Assembly: GCA_021774445.1 (NCBI GenBank)
Contig: JAJFJA010000063.1
Coordinates: 1-64,000 of the forward strand
Source of the DNA: Alphaproteobacteria bacterium
Lineage (GTDB): Bacteria; Pseudomonadota; Alphaproteobacteria; UBA6615
Length of the DNA: 64,000 nucleotides
Direction of reading: 5' to 3'
Below the pieces are notes generated by a model, which saw nothing but the letters and a program-made list of their open reading frames with translations, did no database searches and was not told where the DNA came from. Every line of letters starts with the position of its first letter. The first letter of the stretch is position 1. Below, one piece after another: positions 63,601 to 64,000 of this stretch. A program made the translations under genes and the position numbers.

Positions 63601-64000
63601 TCAACGCAACACGGCCACGCAAGACGCCCCCATAGACACCGATTTCGGCAATATCTGCGGTCGCCACACCGGAGGTGAGGCCGACCGCCATGTCGATCGG
63701 GCCGACTTCGAACCCTGCCGCCCGAACCCCGCCCAGCTGTACGCGCACTTCCGCATCCGCCCCGCGCAATCCGCTCAGGTCGAACGGCGCGTCGGATAGG
63801 GCCGCGAATATGTCCGGCGCGGCAGCGGGCGCTTCGGCCTGTACCGCCGGTGCCGATGGTCCAGTCTGTGCCAGCGTGAGATAGTGGTCGACGTCGACCA
63901 GCCCGGTCTCAACGTCAAGAAGCAGTGCCGGCACTGCCGCCCCATGATCGATCCGGCCGCTGGCCCGCGCATCGACGCCATCCCCGCGGATCACCAAATC
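60680..64000 (-). CDS. AsmA-family envelope protein, C-terminal part
   Basis: More than 1,100 residues of an AsmA-family protein; the frame is still open at the window edge, so the N-terminal membrane anchor is missing. The C-terminal AsmA module is clear (VDYQIEAKLVASLEG then GLPIPVNIAGPWTQPRYGVD), followed by a low-complexity Ala/Pro/Gly tail ending LRGLFGK. Most of the rest is repeated beta-rich modules. AsmA-like proteins are thought to help lipid transport or outer-membrane assembly in the periplasm. It stands apart from the catabolic operons. Confidence 0.88.
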   Translation of the reverse strand, partial: DLVIRGDGVDARASGRIDHGAAVPALLLDVETGLVDVDHYLTLAQTGPSAPAVQAEAPAAAPDIFAALSDAPFDLSGLRGADAEVRVQLGGVRAAGFEVGPIDMAVGLTSGVATADIAEIGVYGGVLRGRVALNAADDALALKTDLSFDGVVVDDLARAALGEAPLSGVAAGTLSATASGVSARALVAGAVGKMTLGLNDPVVPAAPGTLADVMLTIDLPGPTGQPRIAGDVIYNGEPTNLVLSFDPLDQIFDRDNFTVAASVSSRVAKASFDGRVMLRPGLGAGGTIVADVTSVDDIGAWLGLPLDGLAEDPGPVALGAQFALDMSALTVTLDEVTVESAFADARGSGRFDVSGPTPKVSLDLVSNSIDLGRLLPSTAVVDQGGTPPAPTDTAEGGERAALPDTPLDLTGLQAVDADVRVRIGQLSVPAMAARPIDVSLGLDAGVATVTITELGLAGGVLSGGGTLDGASAMPALSAALTFGGIEVGALMREAPLSGVGNGTLDLSAQGVSVRALVANLTGALTMTLDQVDVRDARLGTVADLSLTVDLPGPAARPQLDGNVTYNGEPTSLALTLDPLDQILSSDRLEIVATAGSRLVSARYDGAVLLAPSLGVDGDLDVDIGSVADLSKWLGRPLTTLPSDPGPLTVSARFAADAGAMTLDLEKLTVAGEGLEARVSGGVDASGTVPKITLDVQGGVIDLDRFLPQRPAEEPTSQTTPPATEKEEVSALPDGGWSKAQLDLTGLRRIEGEVRVEIGSLRFGELDFRDGVVNVVLRDGVLTGDIDSLQVADGVMSGTATLDASDDIAALRYEAAAQDIAARPVLRSFGTTDRLSGTATLAAQGTARGRSQQELVASLDGHGEFRVADGAIHGINVPATLRRVRTLGFEASAGEAQRTDFAEMAGSFEIKDGVVDNRDFKLLAPLLRLTGEGLVALPPQTVDYQIEAKLVASLEGQSGRDALAGLPIPVNIAGPWTQPRYGVDWQNVFQAMAQDPERLTNLPTDLRQLGASLGVALPNPGSAGGGLENVLGAITGSSEAATDPAATPTAAGDGARGPEGAVTLFQQLIAPGGVASPADGSEPPPSADAPAAPAPDPVGVLRGLFGK
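61780..63783 (-). repeat. Tandem ~330-residue modules within the AsmA-like gene
   Basis: Equivalent motifs recur about 1 kb apart. DLSGLRGADAEVRVQLG, LDLTGLQAVDADVRVRIG and LDLTGLRRIEGEVRVEIG begin three successive units. YNGEPTNLVLSFDPLDQI and YNGEPTSLALTLDPLDQI lie 993 nt apart, that is 331 residues. The first two units are full-length and alike throughout; the third, next to the C-terminus, diverges into the AsmA terminal domain. Confidence 0.8.

Overview
The window is high-GC, densely coded bacterial DNA that looks alphaproteobacterial, most like Rhodospirillales or a related marine or soil lineage. The evidence is gene content and order: an NlpD/M23 - DUF815 ATPase - yajC - secD - secF - Mth938 - squalene/phytoene-synthase-family run, a folate-dependent trmFO, uvrA divergent from ssb, and gyrA-coaD-cyclophilin. 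The genus cannot be named from the sequence alone. No phage, transposase, integrase or CRISPR array was seen.

Region 1 (1-23.4 kb) is mostly core genome. It holds the SecDF-YajC accessory translocase; homologues of two mitochondrial complex I assembly factors (NDUFAF3-like Mth938 and NDUFAF6-like); a squalene/phytoene synthase family protein; small enzymes (three methyltransferases, a VOC protein, a fatty acid hydroxylase/sterol desaturase); a single-domain globin; an ECF sigma factor with a cysteine-bearing tail followed by an exported SnoaL-like protein; an MFS pump with a histidine-rich tail; and trmFO, uvrA, ssb, gyrA, coaD and a periplasmic cyclophilin.

Region 2 (23.4-33 kb) is a transition zone with visible gene decay: a frameshifted P1-family (DmpA) peptidase remnant, a beta-galactosidase-like C-terminus and an AraC C-terminus. 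It also has a second-type ClpP, a 2-hydroxyacid dehydrogenase/aldehyde dehydrogenase pair, a free Rieske ferredoxin, and a 658-residue protein that fuses a Rieske domain to a complete ThDP enzyme. It ends with a TrkA-C membrane protein, an ECF sigma/zinc anti-sigma pair and tRNA-Lys(TTT).

Region 3 (33-60.5 kb), directly after tRNA-Lys, is a large catabolic region. Left part: CaiB CoA-transferase, amidohydrolase-fold protein, flavoprotein and HMG-CoA-lyase-type enzyme. Middle: a leftward TRAP transporter operon (dctP-dctQ-dctM) continuing into an FAD monooxygenase, a YrdC/Sua5-like protein and a TauD dioxygenase. Right: a tightly packed, often overlapping rightward operon (SDR, alpha/beta hydrolase, CaiB, MmgE/PrpD, HyuA, HyuB, amidase, second MmgE/PrpD, LeuC-like, LeuD-like, PEP-mutase/isocitrate-lyase-like), faced by a leftward isochorismatase-PuuE-PuuE operon. 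My reading, as inference, is uptake of a cyclic imide, lactam or ureide, ring opening by HyuAB and/or the PuuE-like pair, removal of nitrogen by the amidase and isochorismatase-like amidohydrolase, then hydration and C-C cleavage of a methyl-branched dicarboxylate.

Region 4 (60.7-64 kb) is the C-terminal 1,100 residues of an AsmA-family envelope protein built from tandem modules of about 330 residues; its N-terminus lies beyond the window.
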